Shown: positions 41,578 through 50,813 of the stretch, piece after piece
Position numbering within the stretch: position 1 is the first letter of the stretch
How the letters are laid out: every line of letters starts with the position of its first letter
Source of the DNA: Betaproteobacteria bacterium
GTDB taxonomy: Bacteria > Pseudomonadota > Gammaproteobacteria > Burkholderiales > Rhodocyclaceae
NCBI GenBank assembly: GCA_016720065.1
Contig: JADJXY010000001.1
Location: forward strand, 372,001 to 436,000
Direction of reading: 5' to 3'
DNA length: 64,000 nucleotides
The notes under the pieces: generated by a model
The model's input: only the letters and a program-made list of their open reading frames with translations
Told to the model about the DNA's origin: nothing
Databases searched by the model: none
Position numbers and translations under genes: made by a program

Positions 41578-43349
41578 GGATTGTGCTCGTTCTGCTCCTG
41601 GGAGCGATGCTGTCGGCCTGCAATCTGTTGCAGTCCCGCCCCGGCGAAGCCTTTGACCGCATCGGCAACGAAATGAAGGAAGCGGCCGAAAGCAAGCGCC
41701 GCTCCCCCGCCGACGACGCGGTGGGCCGCGCCATGATGCCGCCGGTACAGGTGGCCGAGGTGATCCCGGCCAAGCCCGAACCCCGCTTCAACCTGGCCGT
41801 GAACAACGCCCCCGCCGGGCAGGTCTTCATGGCCCTGGTGGCGGGAACGCGCTACAGCATGCTCTTCCCGCCCGAGTTGTCCGGCGCGCTCACGCTCAAC
41901 CTCAAGGACGTCACGGTGCGCGAGGCCCTGGACGCCATCCGGGAACTGTACGGTTACGAGTACAAGATCGCCGGCAATCGCATCACCATCCAGACCAATT
42001 CCCTCCAGTCGCGCATCTACCAGCTCAATTACCTGGCCAGCCGCCGTCAGGGCATGACCGACATGCGGGTGACCTCCAGTTCGCCCAGCGTGGTCAATCC
42101 CAGCGGCTCCAGCGGGGGCAGTTCCGGCAGCAACACCTCGAACACCACCCCCCAGGCCGCGGCGGCTGCCACGGCGGCGGGGGGCACGCCCACGGCCGGT
42201 GGCCTCGCGGTCTCCAACACCGATGCCAGCCGGGTGCGCACCTCCTCCGACAACGACTTCTGGCACGACCTGCGCACCGCCCTGACCACCATCGTGGGCG
42301 GCGGCGAGGGGCGCAACGTCATCGTCAGCCCCATGTCCGGCGTCGTGCTGGTGAAGGCCCTGCCCCAGGAATTGCGGGCGGTGGAAAGCTACCTCAAGGC
42401 CACCCAGTTGATGGTCGAACGCCAGGTGATGCTGGAAGCCAAGATCATCGAGGTTGCCCTCAACGACTCCTTCCAGACCGGCGTCAATTGGGCCAAGTTC
42501 GGCGGCAATGACCGGCGCTTCTCCGCCGGCGTCCTCGCCCCTGGAACGACCCTGAGCGGCAACAGTGCGGCCCTGGCCGGCACCGCGGCGACTTCCGGCA
42601 CGGCGGGGACCGGCCTCACCATCACCCCGGGGACCGCCGGGGCCATCGCCGCCACGGCCCTGGGACAGGGCTTCTTCGGCCTGGCCTTCCAGTCCAGGGA
42701 CTTCGCCGCCCTGGTCTCCTTCCTGGAAACCCAGGGTGACCTTCAGGTGCTGTCCAACCCCCGCATCGCCACCCTCAACAATCAGAAGGCGGTCCTCAAG
42801 GTGGGTTCGGACGACTATTTCGTCACCAACATCTCCACCTCGACCACCACCAGCGGCACGGGTACCGTGACCACGCCGACCATCACCCTGCAACCCTTCT
42901 TCTCCGGCATCGCGCTGGATGTGACGCCCCAGATCGACGACGAGGGCAACATCATCCTGCACATCCACCCCGCGGTGACCGTGGTCGAGGAGCGCTCCAA
43001 GCAGGTCAATCTCGGCACCCTGGGGTCCTTCACCCTGCCACTCGCCTCCAGCACCATCAACGAGACCGACTCCATCGTGCGCGTGCAGGACGGCCACATC
43101 GTGGCCATCGGCGGCCTCATGAGCCAGGAACAGAGCAATAGCCGCGACGGCCTGCCGGGGGTGAGCCGGGTGCCCGGCCTGGGCCTGCTCTTCGGCCAGA
43201 AGGGCGCGTCGAACCGCAAGCGGGAACTGGTCATCCTGATCAAGTCCACCGTGATCCAGAACGAGAGTTCCTGGCGCCAGGATCTGGTCGATACCCAGGA
43301 ACGCATGCAGGGCCTCGATCCGCGCAAGGCGGAGTGGGCGGTCAAGTAA
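41574..43349 (+). CDS. mshL: MSHA secretin MshL
   Basis: A 591-residue outer-membrane secretin with a lipoprotein signal (L-S-A-C). It has an STN/N0 region (about 75-140), an N1 domain interrupted by a Ser/Gly/Ala-rich loop (about 165-215), and a C-terminal secretin domain with G-F-F-G-L-A-F-Q, V-L-S-N-P-R-I-A-T-L-N-N-Q-K-A and V-P-G-L-G-L-L-F-G. It forms the pilus exit channel. The ATG overlaps mshK by 4 bases. Confidence 0.95.
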   Translation: MRIVLVLLLGAMLSACNLLQSRPGEAFDRIGNEMKEAAESKRRSPADDAVGRAMMPPVQVAEVIPAKPEPRFNLAVNNAPAGQVFMALVAGTRYSMLFPPELSGALTLNLKDVTVREALDAIRELYGYEYKIAGNRITIQTNSLQSRIYQLNYLASRRQGMTDMRVTSSSPSVVNPSGSSGGSSGSNTSNTTPQAAAAATAAGGTPTAGGLAVSNTDASRVRTSSDNDFWHDLRTALTTIVGGGEGRNVIVSPMSGVVLVKALPQELRAVESYLKATQLMVERQVMLEAKIIEVALNDSFQTGVNWAKFGGNDRRFSAGVLAPGTTLSGNSAALAGTAATSGTAGTGLTITPGTAGAIAATALGQGFFGLAFQSRDFAALVSFLETQGDLQVLSNPRIATLNNQKAVLKVGSDDYFVTNISTSTTTSGTGTVTTPTITLQPFFSGIALDVTPQIDDEGNIILHIHPAVTVVEERSKQVNLGTLGSFTLPLASSTINETDSIVRVQDGHIVAIGGLMSQEQSNSRDGLPGVSRVPGLGLLFGQKGASNRKRELVILIKSTVIQNESSWRQDLVDTQERMQGLDPRKAEWAVK

Positions 43350-43365
43350 GGGGCCGGGGCGCGGC

Positions 43366-44193
43366 GTGTATCTGGACCACTTCGGCCTGAGCGAGCTGCC
43401 CTTCGGCATCACGCCGGATACCGCCTACACCTTCCTCAACACCAGCCACCAGGAAGCGCTCAATACCCTGTTGGTCGCGCTGGCCGGCGGGGAGGGCTTC
43501 ATCAAGATCACTGGCGAGGTCGGCACCGGCAAGTCCCATCTCTGTCGCCGGCTGCTCAAGAGCCTGCCGCAGGGCAGCGTCTCGGCCTACCTGCCCAACC
43601 CCTATGTGGCGCCCCGCACCCTCATGCTGGCCCTGGGAGAAGAACTCGGCCTCGGCCTCGATCCCGCCGCCGACGACTACCACCTGCTGCAAGGCCTCAA
43701 CCGTCGCCTGCTGGAGCACGCCGCCGCAGAGCGCCGGGTGGTGGTATGCATCGACGAGGCCCAGGCCATGCCCCTGGAAAGCCTGGAAGCCCTGCGCCTG
43801 ATTTCCAATCTGGAAACGGAAAAGAGGAAGCTGGTGCAGATCGTCCTCTTCGGGCAGCCGGAACTGGACGAGCGCCTGGCGCAACCCGCCGTGCGCCAGT
43901 TGCGCCAGCGCATCGCCTTTCACTACCGCCTCAAGGGACTGGCCCGCGAAGAGGTGGGCAACTACCTCGCCCACCGTTTGCGCGTGGCCGGCTACCGGGG
44001 CGAAGGCCTCTTTGCCCAGGGCGCCAGCCGGGCGCTGTACCGGGCCAGCCAGGGCACGCCGCGGCTGGTCAACATACTGGCCAACAAGGCCCTGCTGGCG
44101 GTCTTCGGAGAAGGGCGCCAGACGGTGCGCACCCGCCATGTCCGTCACGCCGCCCGCGATACGGAAGGGGCCCGGGATCCGGGCTGGTGGTGA
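43366..44193 (+). CDS. mshM: MSHA AAA ATPase MshM (ExeA-like)
   Basis: A 275-residue ATPase from GTG 43366. F-G-L-S-E-L-P-F-G-I-T-P-D at the N-terminus, Walker A G-E-V-G-T-G-K-S-H and Walker B V-V-V-C-I-D-E-A-Q are typical of the ExeA/MshM family, which helps assemble the secretin. The last residues (from about 265) are hydrophilic and lack the usual C-terminal extension. 142 bases without a gene follow. Confidence 0.92.
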   Translation: MYLDHFGLSELPFGITPDTAYTFLNTSHQEALNTLLVALAGGEGFIKITGEVGTGKSHLCRRLLKSLPQGSVSAYLPNPYVAPRTLMLALGEELGLGLDPAADDYHLLQGLNRRLLEHAAAERRVVVCIDEAQAMPLESLEALRLISNLETEKRKLVQIVLFGQPELDERLAQPAVRQLRQRIAFHYRLKGLAREEVGNYLAHRLRVAGYRGEGLFAQGASRALYRASQGTPRLVNILANKALLAVFGEGRQTVRTRHVRHAARDTEGARDPGWW

Positions 44194-44335
44194 GTCCCCG
44201 TGCCTGAAGCCCAGGTCGATGCCGAATCCCTGCGGAGGCATGTGCCCCTGCCTGCCGCAAGGGCGTGGACCCATGCCCGTCGCACCCTGCGCCCCCCGCA
44301 GCGCCCACCCTCCAACGCCTACGGTCTGACCTGAC

Positions 44336-45634
44336 ATGAGCCTGGTAAACGACATGCTGCGCGACCTGGAGGCGCGCCGCGCCGCCGAAATCGGTGCCGT
44401 CTCCCTGCAAAGGGAAGTGCGGGCGCTGCCGACGCAAAGCCCTTCCCGCAGGCCCTGGGCCCTGCTGGCAGTCTTGCTCCTCGTCCTCGCGGGCCTGGGC
44501 TGGAGCACCCGGGAGCGGATCGCGCCCCTCGCAGCCCTTTCCGACTCTGTGGCCCCCGCCGTCACCCCCTCCGTGGCGCCTGCCGCCCCTACCCCTCTGG
44601 CCACGACCCCGCCGGGTCTGCCGGACTTGCGCGCCACCCCCCCGGTGGCCGAGGCGGACTCCGTCCCCGTGCTTGCCGCGGCGCCGCCGCCCGCCGATGA
44701 CGGCCTGCGCCTGGCACCCGCTCTGACCAATCCCCCCGTTGCTGCACCGCAAGGGGCAACTCCCGGGACTCAGGGCAGCCCGCAGGCGCCGGTCCCCCCT
44801 GCCCCAGCCCCAGCCGCGGGCGCGGCGCCAGGGGCGGTAGCGGCCGCGACTCCGGTGCCGTCACCGGCTGTGGGTCCGACCTCCGTTCAGCCCCCCGTTC
44901 AGGCCCAGGCTCCGGTCCAGGCCAAGGCGCCTGTCCTGCCTGCGGCCGCCGTACAGACTGACGGCCCCGCTCCAGGAGCGGGGACCGCCCCCGTCGCGCC
45001 GGTCCCGCCCAAGGCCGCCGCCGCGCCGTCTTCGGGCGCCGTGCATATCGAAAAGACCGCCGTCCTCGCCAGCCCCCGGGAGAGGGCCGAGGCCGAGTAC
45101 CGCCGTGCCCAGGCGCTCCTGTCCGCCGGCCAGACTCCCGCGGCGGCGGACAGCCTGGTCGCCGCGCTGCATCACGATCCCGCCCACGGGCCTTCGCGTC
45201 AGGCCCTGCTGCGTCTCTTTCTTGAGGCGCAGCGCTTCGACGAGGCGGCCGCGCTCTTGCAGCAGGGGCTGGACATCACCCCGGCCCAGACCGGCTGGGC
45301 CATGTCCCTGGCGCGCCTCCAGGTGGAGCGTGGCGATCTGGCGGCAGCAGAGAAAACCCTGGCCCGTTCCGCCGCCCACGCCCGGGCCCAGGCCGATTAC
45401 GCTGGGTTCCATGGCCATCTCTTGCTGCGTCTGGGCCAGGCAGGGGCGGCCGTCGAGCGCTACGACACTGCCACCCGCCTGGCGGCGGCCGAGGGCCGCT
45501 GGTGGTTCGGCCTGGGGCAGGCCCTGGAAGCCACGGGCCGAGGCGCCGAGGCGCGGGACGCCTACCGCCGTGCCCTGGCCAGCGGCAGCCTCAACGCCGA
45601 TCTGATGGCCCTGGCCGAGTCCCGTCTGAAGTAG
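44336..45634 (+). CDS. mshN: MSHA biogenesis protein MshN (TPR)
   Basis: A 432-residue protein. M-S-L-V-N-D-M-L-R-D-L-E-A-R-R is the standard N-terminus. A membrane helix (about 40-58) is followed by an Ala/Pro-rich linker (75-225) and tetratricopeptide repeats (240-425). It closes the MSHA run. Its 3' end overlaps the convergent pglL-like gene by 44 bases. Confidence 0.9.
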   Translation: MSLVNDMLRDLEARRAAEIGAVSLQREVRALPTQSPSRRPWALLAVLLLVLAGLGWSTRERIAPLAALSDSVAPAVTPSVAPAAPTPLATTPPGLPDLRATPPVAEADSVPVLAAAPPPADDGLRLAPALTNPPVAAPQGATPGTQGSPQAPVPPAPAPAAGAAPGAVAAATPVPSPAVGPTSVQPPVQAQAPVQAKAPVLPAAAVQTDGPAPGAGTAPVAPVPPKAAAAPSSGAVHIEKTAVLASPRERAEAEYRRAQALLSAGQTPAAADSLVAALHHDPAHGPSRQALLRLFLEAQRFDEAAALLQQGLDITPAQTGWAMSLARLQVERGDLAAAEKTLARSAAHARAQADYAGFHGHLLLRLGQAGAAVERYDTATRLAAAEGRWWFGLGQALEATGRGAEARDAYRRALASGSLNADLMALAESRLK

Positions 45635-47369
45635 CAGGCTGCCCCGGCGCCAGACGAGCCAGGAGCATGGCCCGTAGCGGGTCGTCCCCGGCCCGGAAGG
45701 CCCAGTCCGCCTGCACGCGTTTGGCCTGGTCCGGGTAGGCCGCGGCCGCGCGGCGCAGGGCGAGGGTCGCTCCTTCCAGGTCGCCCCCCAAAGCCTCCAG
45801 ATAGGCGCACTTGAACACGATCTCGCGGCTGGCGGAAAAAGCCAGGGCACGGCTACAGGTCGCCCGCTTGATCTCCAGGGCTGCGGCGCTGTCGTCCATC
45901 AAACTGGCGGTGGTCAGGTCGACGTAGGGGCGCAGCAGGGCCTGACCCGCCAGGCGGCTGAGGGCGGCCGCTGCGGCTTCCTGTCGGGCCTGGGGTCCAT
46001 TCCCCGGCAGGCGGCCATTGACCGTATCTTCCAGCAGGGCGTAGTCGCTCCTCAGCACGGCCAGCAGCATGCTGCCCAGAACGACGACGGCGCCGATCAA
46101 CAGAGGGATGCGCGGCCCGAGTTGCAGGGGCTGTGCGCGACCCGAGGCGGCCCCCGCCACCAGGGCCGCCGGGGCGAGGAAGAATCCGTACCAGAGGGGG
46201 TATTCGAGCAGGGAGTGGAGGGCGACGATGGTGGCCGTGGCAGCGATCCACCACCCTGCGCAATCCCGCTCCTGCCGCCAGCGGTCCCGCGCCCAGCGCA
46301 GGCCGAGGACGACGAGCAGGGCGCCGGCGACGATGCCGAGTTCGGTCAGCACCTGGAGGGGCAGGTTGTGGACGTGCTCCGGCAGGCCGGGCAGGCTGCG
46401 GGGCGGAAGCTGGAGGACGTGGTCGAGGAACTGCCGCGTCGTCTGGCCGAACCCTGCGCCCAGGAGGGGGTTTTCCAGGAAGATGCGCCAGGCCGTGGAC
46501 CACAGCACCCCGCGCACGGGGTCGCCGCCGCCGCTGGCGGCCAGGCGGGCACCGGCACTGGAGGCGGGGTTGGGCGGGGCGAGGAGGCCCGTGACCAGCA
46601 GGGCTTCACCCGCCACGGTCAGGGCCAGGGCCAGGGCGCTGCCCACCAGCAGGGAACGCCGCGCCGGCCCGCCCCAGACCGCGGACAGGACGAGCAGTGC
46701 GGTGGCGTAGAGCCAGATGGCCCGGGAGCCGGAGAGCAGGGCGATGGGGATCAGGCAGAGCAGGGCGGCGCTGGCGACGGGCCAGCCGAGGAGGCCCCGG
46801 CTGCGCAGATAGAGGCCGGAGGCGACGCCCAGCCAGAGGAGGTCGGCCAGATTGTTGGGCTGTCCGACGTTGCCCCGCAGGCCGCCGGCGGGGCCGACGA
46901 AAACCCAGGGCAGACGGGCGACGCCGGTGGCCTGGGCAAAACCGCACAGGGCCTGGAAGAGGGCGCCGGCCAGCAGCGCGGCGGCGAGCAGGTCGGCGAG
47001 GCGCTCCAGACCCAGGTCGGCTGTCAGACGCCGGCCCAGGAGCATCATCAAGCCCGCCCAGACCAGGTAGAGGGCGAACATGAGCAGCCGCTCCGGCAGG
47101 GCGGCGCCGGGGAGCAGCCCCTGGGCGATGGCGATGCCCAGAAGGCCGAGGGGAAGCCAGGCAATTTCGGGAAAATCGACCCGCCCGTCGGGGCCCGGTC
47201 GCAGCAGCCAGGTGAGGGCTACCAGGCTGAGGGCCGCGGCGCTCCACTCCTGATGGAAGGTCGGGATGGGCTGGTAGTGGTGCGGCAGGAGGGCGGGCAG
47301 GGCCGGCAGCAGGGCCAGGGCGCCGAGGCAGAGGCCGCGGTGCAGGCGCAGGGTGGGCGTGGCCGTCAC
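45591..47369 (-). CDS. pglL: PglL-like O-oligosaccharyltransferase (Wzy_C_2)
   Basis: A 592-residue polytopic membrane protein with about 11-12 hydrophobic segments. The ligase signature is present: G-x-G-F-G-Q, a periplasmic loop with E-H-V-H-N-L-P-L-Q-V-L-T-E-L-G-I, and H-S-L-L-E-Y-P-L-W-Y-G-F-F-L. This pattern marks enzymes that put lipid-linked glycans on pilins and other proteins, in contrast to plain O-antigen ligases. The C-terminal 150 residues are soluble. GTG 47369 overlaps the comF stop by 4 bases. MSHA pilin is a plausible target. Confidence 0.8.
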   Translation of the reverse strand: MTATPTLRLHRGLCLGALALLPALPALLPHHYQPIPTFHQEWSAAALSLVALTWLLRPGPDGRVDFPEIAWLPLGLLGIAIAQGLLPGAALPERLLMFALYLVWAGLMMLLGRRLTADLGLERLADLLAAALLAGALFQALCGFAQATGVARLPWVFVGPAGGLRGNVGQPNNLADLLWLGVASGLYLRSRGLLGWPVASAALLCLIPIALLSGSRAIWLYATALLVLSAVWGGPARRSLLVGSALALALTVAGEALLVTGLLAPPNPASSAGARLAASGGGDPVRGVLWSTAWRIFLENPLLGAGFGQTTRQFLDHVLQLPPRSLPGLPEHVHNLPLQVLTELGIVAGALLVVLGLRWARDRWRQERDCAGWWIAATATIVALHSLLEYPLWYGFFLAPAALVAGAASGRAQPLQLGPRIPLLIGAVVVLGSMLLAVLRSDYALLEDTVNGRLPGNGPQARQEAAAAALSRLAGQALLRPYVDLTTASLMDDSAAALEIKRATCSRALAFSASREIVFKCAYLEALGGDLEGATLALRRAAAAYPDQAKRVQADWAFRAGDDPLRAMLLARLAPGQPATSDGTRPGPSDRR

Positions 47370-48088
47370 GGCTTGGCTGCCCGGGCGACGACGGCGGCCC
47401 ATACGGTCGTGGCGCCGTGCAGTTTGAGGCTGCGGGCGGCTTCGTCCAGGGTGGCGCCGGTGGTCATGACGTCGTCCACCAGCAGGATCGAGCGGCCGGA
47501 AAAGTCCTGCCGGCACTCGAAGGCCCCCCGCACATTGCCGGTGCGCTTGGCCAGGGGCAGGCTGGCCTGGGCTGCCGTGTCGCGGGTGCGCAGGAGCGCT
47601 TCGCTCGCGCAGCTCAGCCCCAGGCGGCGCGCCAGGGGACGGGCGATCTCGCCGGCCTGGTTGAAGCCGCGCTCCTTGAGGCGCTGGGGATGCAGGGGCA
47701 TGGGAACGACCAGGAAGCCGGCGGCGGGGGCAATGGCCTCCGCCAGCCCGGCGCCGAACCAGGCGGCGACGCCCAGGCGGTGGCCGTATTTGAGGGCGTG
47801 GATGAGGCGGTCGAGGGGAAAATCATAGAGGAAGAGGGCGAAGGCGCGGTCGAAGTGGAGGGGCGCGTGGAGGCAGCGGCCGCAGTGCTCGCCGTAGGGG
47901 GTGGGTTCGGCGCAGCGCGGGCAGTGGGCGGAGGGAAGCAGGGGCAGATCGCCCTGGCAGCCCGGGCAGAGCACCGGCCGGGCGCCGTCGCCGCCGCACA
48001 GGAGACAGGAAGCGGGCAGGAGCGCCTCCCGCGTCGCGGCGAGCGCGCGGGCCACGGGGGTGGACAGGGCATGGGGTAGAATGGGCAC
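47366..48088 (-). CDS. comF: ComF family phosphoribosyltransferase-like protein
   Basis: A 240-residue protein with a zinc-finger N-terminus (C-L-L-C, C-P-G-C, C-P-R-C, C-G-R-C) and the PRPP-binding motif I-L-L-V-D-D-V-M-T-T-G-A-T. ComF proteins support DNA uptake in competent bacteria; here that would fit type IV pili, but a role is not proven. It precedes and overlaps pglL. Confidence 0.92.
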   Translation of the reverse strand: MPILPHALSTPVARALAATREALLPASCLLCGGDGARPVLCPGCQGDLPLLPSAHCPRCAEPTPYGEHCGRCLHAPLHFDRAFALFLYDFPLDRLIHALKYGHRLGVAAWFGAGLAEAIAPAAGFLVVPMPLHPQRLKERGFNQAGEIARPLARRLGLSCASEALLRTRDTAAQASLPLAKRTGNVRGAFECRQDFSGRSILLVDDVMTTGATLDEAARSLKLHGATTVWAAVVARAAKP

Positions 48089-48174
48089 CGGTCGTACCTG
48101 GACTTAATTCAAAATTACAGCATTGGCCGGCGAGTCCGCCGGGCGCTTTGCGACTCTCTATCAGGCTATCAATT

Positions 48175-49158
48175 ATGCATGCAATCGCTTCCCCGTCCGC
48201 CGAACAAGCCGCCTCCGGACAGGATCGCGTCCTGTGGACCGTGGATGCCGTCCTCGCGCTCTACGCCCTGCCGCTCATGGATATCCTGTGGCGCGCCCAG
48301 GAGGTTCATCGCCGCCATTTCGACCCTAACGCCGTCCAGCGTTCCACCCTGCTTTCGGTCAAGACCGGCGGCTGTTCCGAGGATTGCGGCTATTGCTCCC
48401 AATCGGCCCGCTACGCCACGGGCACCGAGCGCGAGCGCCTGCTGCCGGTGGAGGAAGTGGTGGCCGCCGCCCAGGCGGCCAAGGACAAGGGAGCCTCGCG
48501 CTTCTGCATGGGGGCGGCCTGGCGCGGACCCAAGGACGGCGATCTCGAGCGGGTGCTGGACATGGTGCGCGAAGTGAAAGCCCTGGGCCTGCAAACCTGC
48601 GTCACCCTGGGCATGCTCAGGCCCGGTCAGGCCGAACGCCTGCGCGATGCGGGCCTCGACTACTACAACCACAACGTCGATACCGACGCCGATTTTTACG
48701 GCCAGGTCATCACCACCCACGGTCATGGCGACCGTCTCGACACCCTGGAGCAGGTGCGCGACGCGGGGCTCAAGGTGTGCTCCGGCGGCATCGTCGGCAT
48801 GGGGGAATCGCGGCGCAATCGCGCCGCCATGCTGGTGCAGCTCGCCAACCTGCCCCGTCCGCCGGAGTCGGTGCCCATCAACAATCTGGTGCCCATCGCC
48901 GGAACCCCCATGGCCGAGCAGCCGCGCCTCGATCCCTTCGAGTTCGTGCGCACCATCGCCGCGGCGCGCATCCTCATGCCGACCTCCTGGGTACGTCTGT
49001 CCGCCGGCCGTCAGGAGATGAGCGACGAATTGCAGGCCCTGTGCTTCCTGGCGGGAGCCAACTCGATGTTCTACGGCGATCGTCTGCTCACCACCGGCAA
49101 TCCGGACGTGGCGCGGGACGAGGCCCTGTTCGAGCGCCTGGGTCTGACGCCGGTGTGA
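48175..49158 (+). CDS. bioB: Biotin synthase
   Basis: Radical-SAM enzyme converting dethiobiotin to biotin. The 327-residue product has the SAM-cluster motif C-S-E-D-C-G-Y-C-S-Q, Y-Y-N-H-N-V-D-T and S-A-G-R-Q-E-M. The start is uncertain: ATG 48175 has no strong ribosome site, and TTG 48148 is an alternative. It is divergent from comF across 86 bases with no recognisable BirA box. bioC follows. Confidence 0.96.
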   Translation: MHAIASPSAEQAASGQDRVLWTVDAVLALYALPLMDILWRAQEVHRRHFDPNAVQRSTLLSVKTGGCSEDCGYCSQSARYATGTERERLLPVEEVVAAAQAAKDKGASRFCMGAAWRGPKDGDLERVLDMVREVKALGLQTCVTLGMLRPGQAERLRDAGLDYYNHNVDTDADFYGQVITTHGHGDRLDTLEQVRDAGLKVCSGGIVGMGESRRNRAAMLVQLANLPRPPESVPINNLVPIAGTPMAEQPRLDPFEFVRTIAAARILMPTSWVRLSAGRQEMSDELQALCFLAGANSMFYGDRLLTTGNPDVARDEALFERLGLTPV

Positions 49159-49267
49159 AGGGCAGTGATCGTGCCCTGCCTCACCGCACCTCAGGCCCAT
49201 CGGCGCCCGCCCGGCATGGCCCATGCTTGCCTTGGCCCCAGCTGTGGCCGTGCGGGTCGCCCTGATC

Positions 49268-49300
49268 GGGGGCCCCCGAGTATCCCGCTCGGGTTCCCCC
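49268..49300. other. Stable hairpin between bioB and bioC
   Basis: CCCGAG and CTCGGG pair around a 7-base loop, with flanking GGGG/CCCC runs extending the stem. There is no T-run after it, so it is not a normal terminator; it lies 20 bases before the bioC start. Confidence 0.4.
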
Positions 49301-49319
49301 AAGAAATCCACAGGCGCTG

Positions 49320-50189
49320 ATGTCCGGGGCCGGTTTCGTCGACACCGCCCGGGTGCGGCGTTCCTTTGCCCAGGTCGCCGACCGTTACGGCGAGGGGGAT
49401 TTCTTCGCCCGGGAAATCGACCGCCGCATGCTGGAGCGCCTCGATTACGTGCGCCTCGCGCCGCAACGCATCCTGGATCTGGGCTGCAGCCGCGGTGCCA
49501 GCCTGGCGGCCCTGAGGGGGCGCTACCCGGAGGCGCGCGGGGTGGGGGTGGACGGGGTCGAGGCCATGTTGCCGCGGCAGGCCGCAAGCCCACTGTGGCG
49601 GCGCTGGTGGCCGGCCGCCGGGGCGGCGTCCCCGACCTTCGTGGCGGCGGACGCCGCCCGCCTGCCCTTCGCCGCGGATCGCTTCGGCCTCGTGTGGTCG
49701 AACCTGCTCCTGCACTGGCTGGACGATCCGCTGCCCGCCCTGGCCGAGGGCCATCGCGTGCTGGAGACGGGGGGGCTGCTGATGTTTTCCACCCTGGGGC
49801 CGGACACCCTGCGCGAATTGCGTGAGTGCTTCGCCGACGGCCATGGCCATGTCCAGCGCACCATCGATATGCACGACCTGGGGGATATGCTGGTTTCCTG
49901 TGGCTTCGCCGACCCGGTGATGGATATGGAAGTCATCACCCTGACCTACGATTCCCTGGCCGCCCTGGGCAGGGATTTGCGGGCGGCCGGTTCCACCTGC
50001 GCCATGGGCGACCGTCGCCGCGGCCTCATGGGACGCGCAAGCTGGGCGGCGCTGAACGCCGCCTACGAAACCCGGCGCCGCGAGGGCAAGCTGCCCGCCA
50101 CTTTCGAGGTGGTGTACGGCCACGCCTGGAAAGCCGCCCCCAAGAAGACCGCCGACGGGCGATCGATCATCCGCTTCGCCGCACGCTGA
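49320..50189 (+). CDS. bioC: Malonyl-ACP O-methyltransferase BioC
   Basis: A 289-residue SAM methyltransferase that starts pimelate synthesis for biotin. It has V-R-R-S-F-x-x-x-A-D-R-Y at the N-terminus, motif I L-D-L-G-C-S-R-G-A-S, then S-N-L-L-L-H-W-L-D-D and F-S-T-L-G-P-D-T-L-R-E-L, which is typical of BioC. Converges with msrQ by 23 bases. Confidence 0.94.
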   Translation: MSGAGFVDTARVRRSFAQVADRYGEGDFFAREIDRRMLERLDYVRLAPQRILDLGCSRGASLAALRGRYPEARGVGVDGVEAMLPRQAASPLWRRWWPAAGAASPTFVAADAARLPFAADRFGLVWSNLLLHWLDDPLPALAEGHRVLETGGLLMFSTLGPDTLRELRECFADGHGHVQRTIDMHDLGDMLVSCGFADPVMDMEVITLTYDSLAALGRDLRAAGSTCAMGDRRRGLMGRASWAALNAAYETRRREGKLPATFEVVYGHAWKAAPKKTADGRSIIRFAAR

Positions 50190-50811
50190 TCCCCGCCGTG
50201 GCAGGGTAGGGGCCATTGCGCCGCAGGCGGTCAAGGATGCGCCAGCCCAGCAGCAGGACGACCAGCAGGCCGTACACAATCGGGTAGATGAGGGCCGTGG
50301 CCTTGACCAGCCAGAAGTAATGCACGACGGCCAGCAGGGCGATGAGATAGACCGCACGATGCAGATCCTGCCAGCGTCGACCGCCCAGGCGGCGGATGGC
50401 CAGGGCGTTGGAAGTCGCCGCCAGGGGGATGAGCAGGACGAAAGCGGCAAAACCCACCGTGACGAAGGGGCGCTTGATGACGTCGCGGGCGATCTCGCCC
50501 GGGTCGAAGGCGTGGTCGAATCCGATGAAGGAGAGGAAGTGCAGGCTGGCGTAGAAGAAGCTGAACAGCCCCAGCATGCGCCGCAGACGCAGAAGCCAGT
50601 GCAGCCCGGTGAGGGCGCGCAGGGGGCTGATGCAGAGGGTGAGCAGGAGGAAATTGAAGGTCCAGGTGCCGGTGTAGCGCTGCAGGAACTCCACCGGGTT
50701 GGGGCCGAAATCGCCGGTAACGGCCGCGTAGGCCAGGCGCCCCAGAGGGCCGAGAGAGGCTATGAAGAGCAGGGCTTTGAGTTTGCCGATGGGCACGGAA
50801 GCGGGGTTCAT
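50167..50811 (-). CDS. msrQ: MsrQ, heme-binding membrane subunit of the methionine-sulfoxide reductase
   Basis: A 214-residue membrane protein with six hydrophobic segments and several conserved His in helices (for example Y-A-S-L-H-F-L-S-F-I-G and L-L-A-V-V-H-Y-F-W). It delivers electrons to periplasmic MsrP. Its start is 3 bases after the msrP stop. Confidence 0.93.
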   Translation of the reverse strand: MNPASVPIGKLKALLFIASLGPLGRLAYAAVTGDFGPNPVEFLQRYTGTWTFNFLLLTLCISPLRALTGLHWLLRLRRMLGLFSFFYASLHFLSFIGFDHAFDPGEIARDVIKRPFVTVGFAAFVLLIPLAATSNALAIRRLGGRRWQDLHRAVYLIALLAVVHYFWLVKATALIYPIVYGLLVVLLLGWRILDRLRRNGPYPATAGISVRRSG

Positions 50812-50813
50812 GG

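Noticed and set aside
48089..48174. A BirA operator in the comF-bioB gap
   Set aside because: No TTGT-type palindrome with the BirA spacing could be seen.
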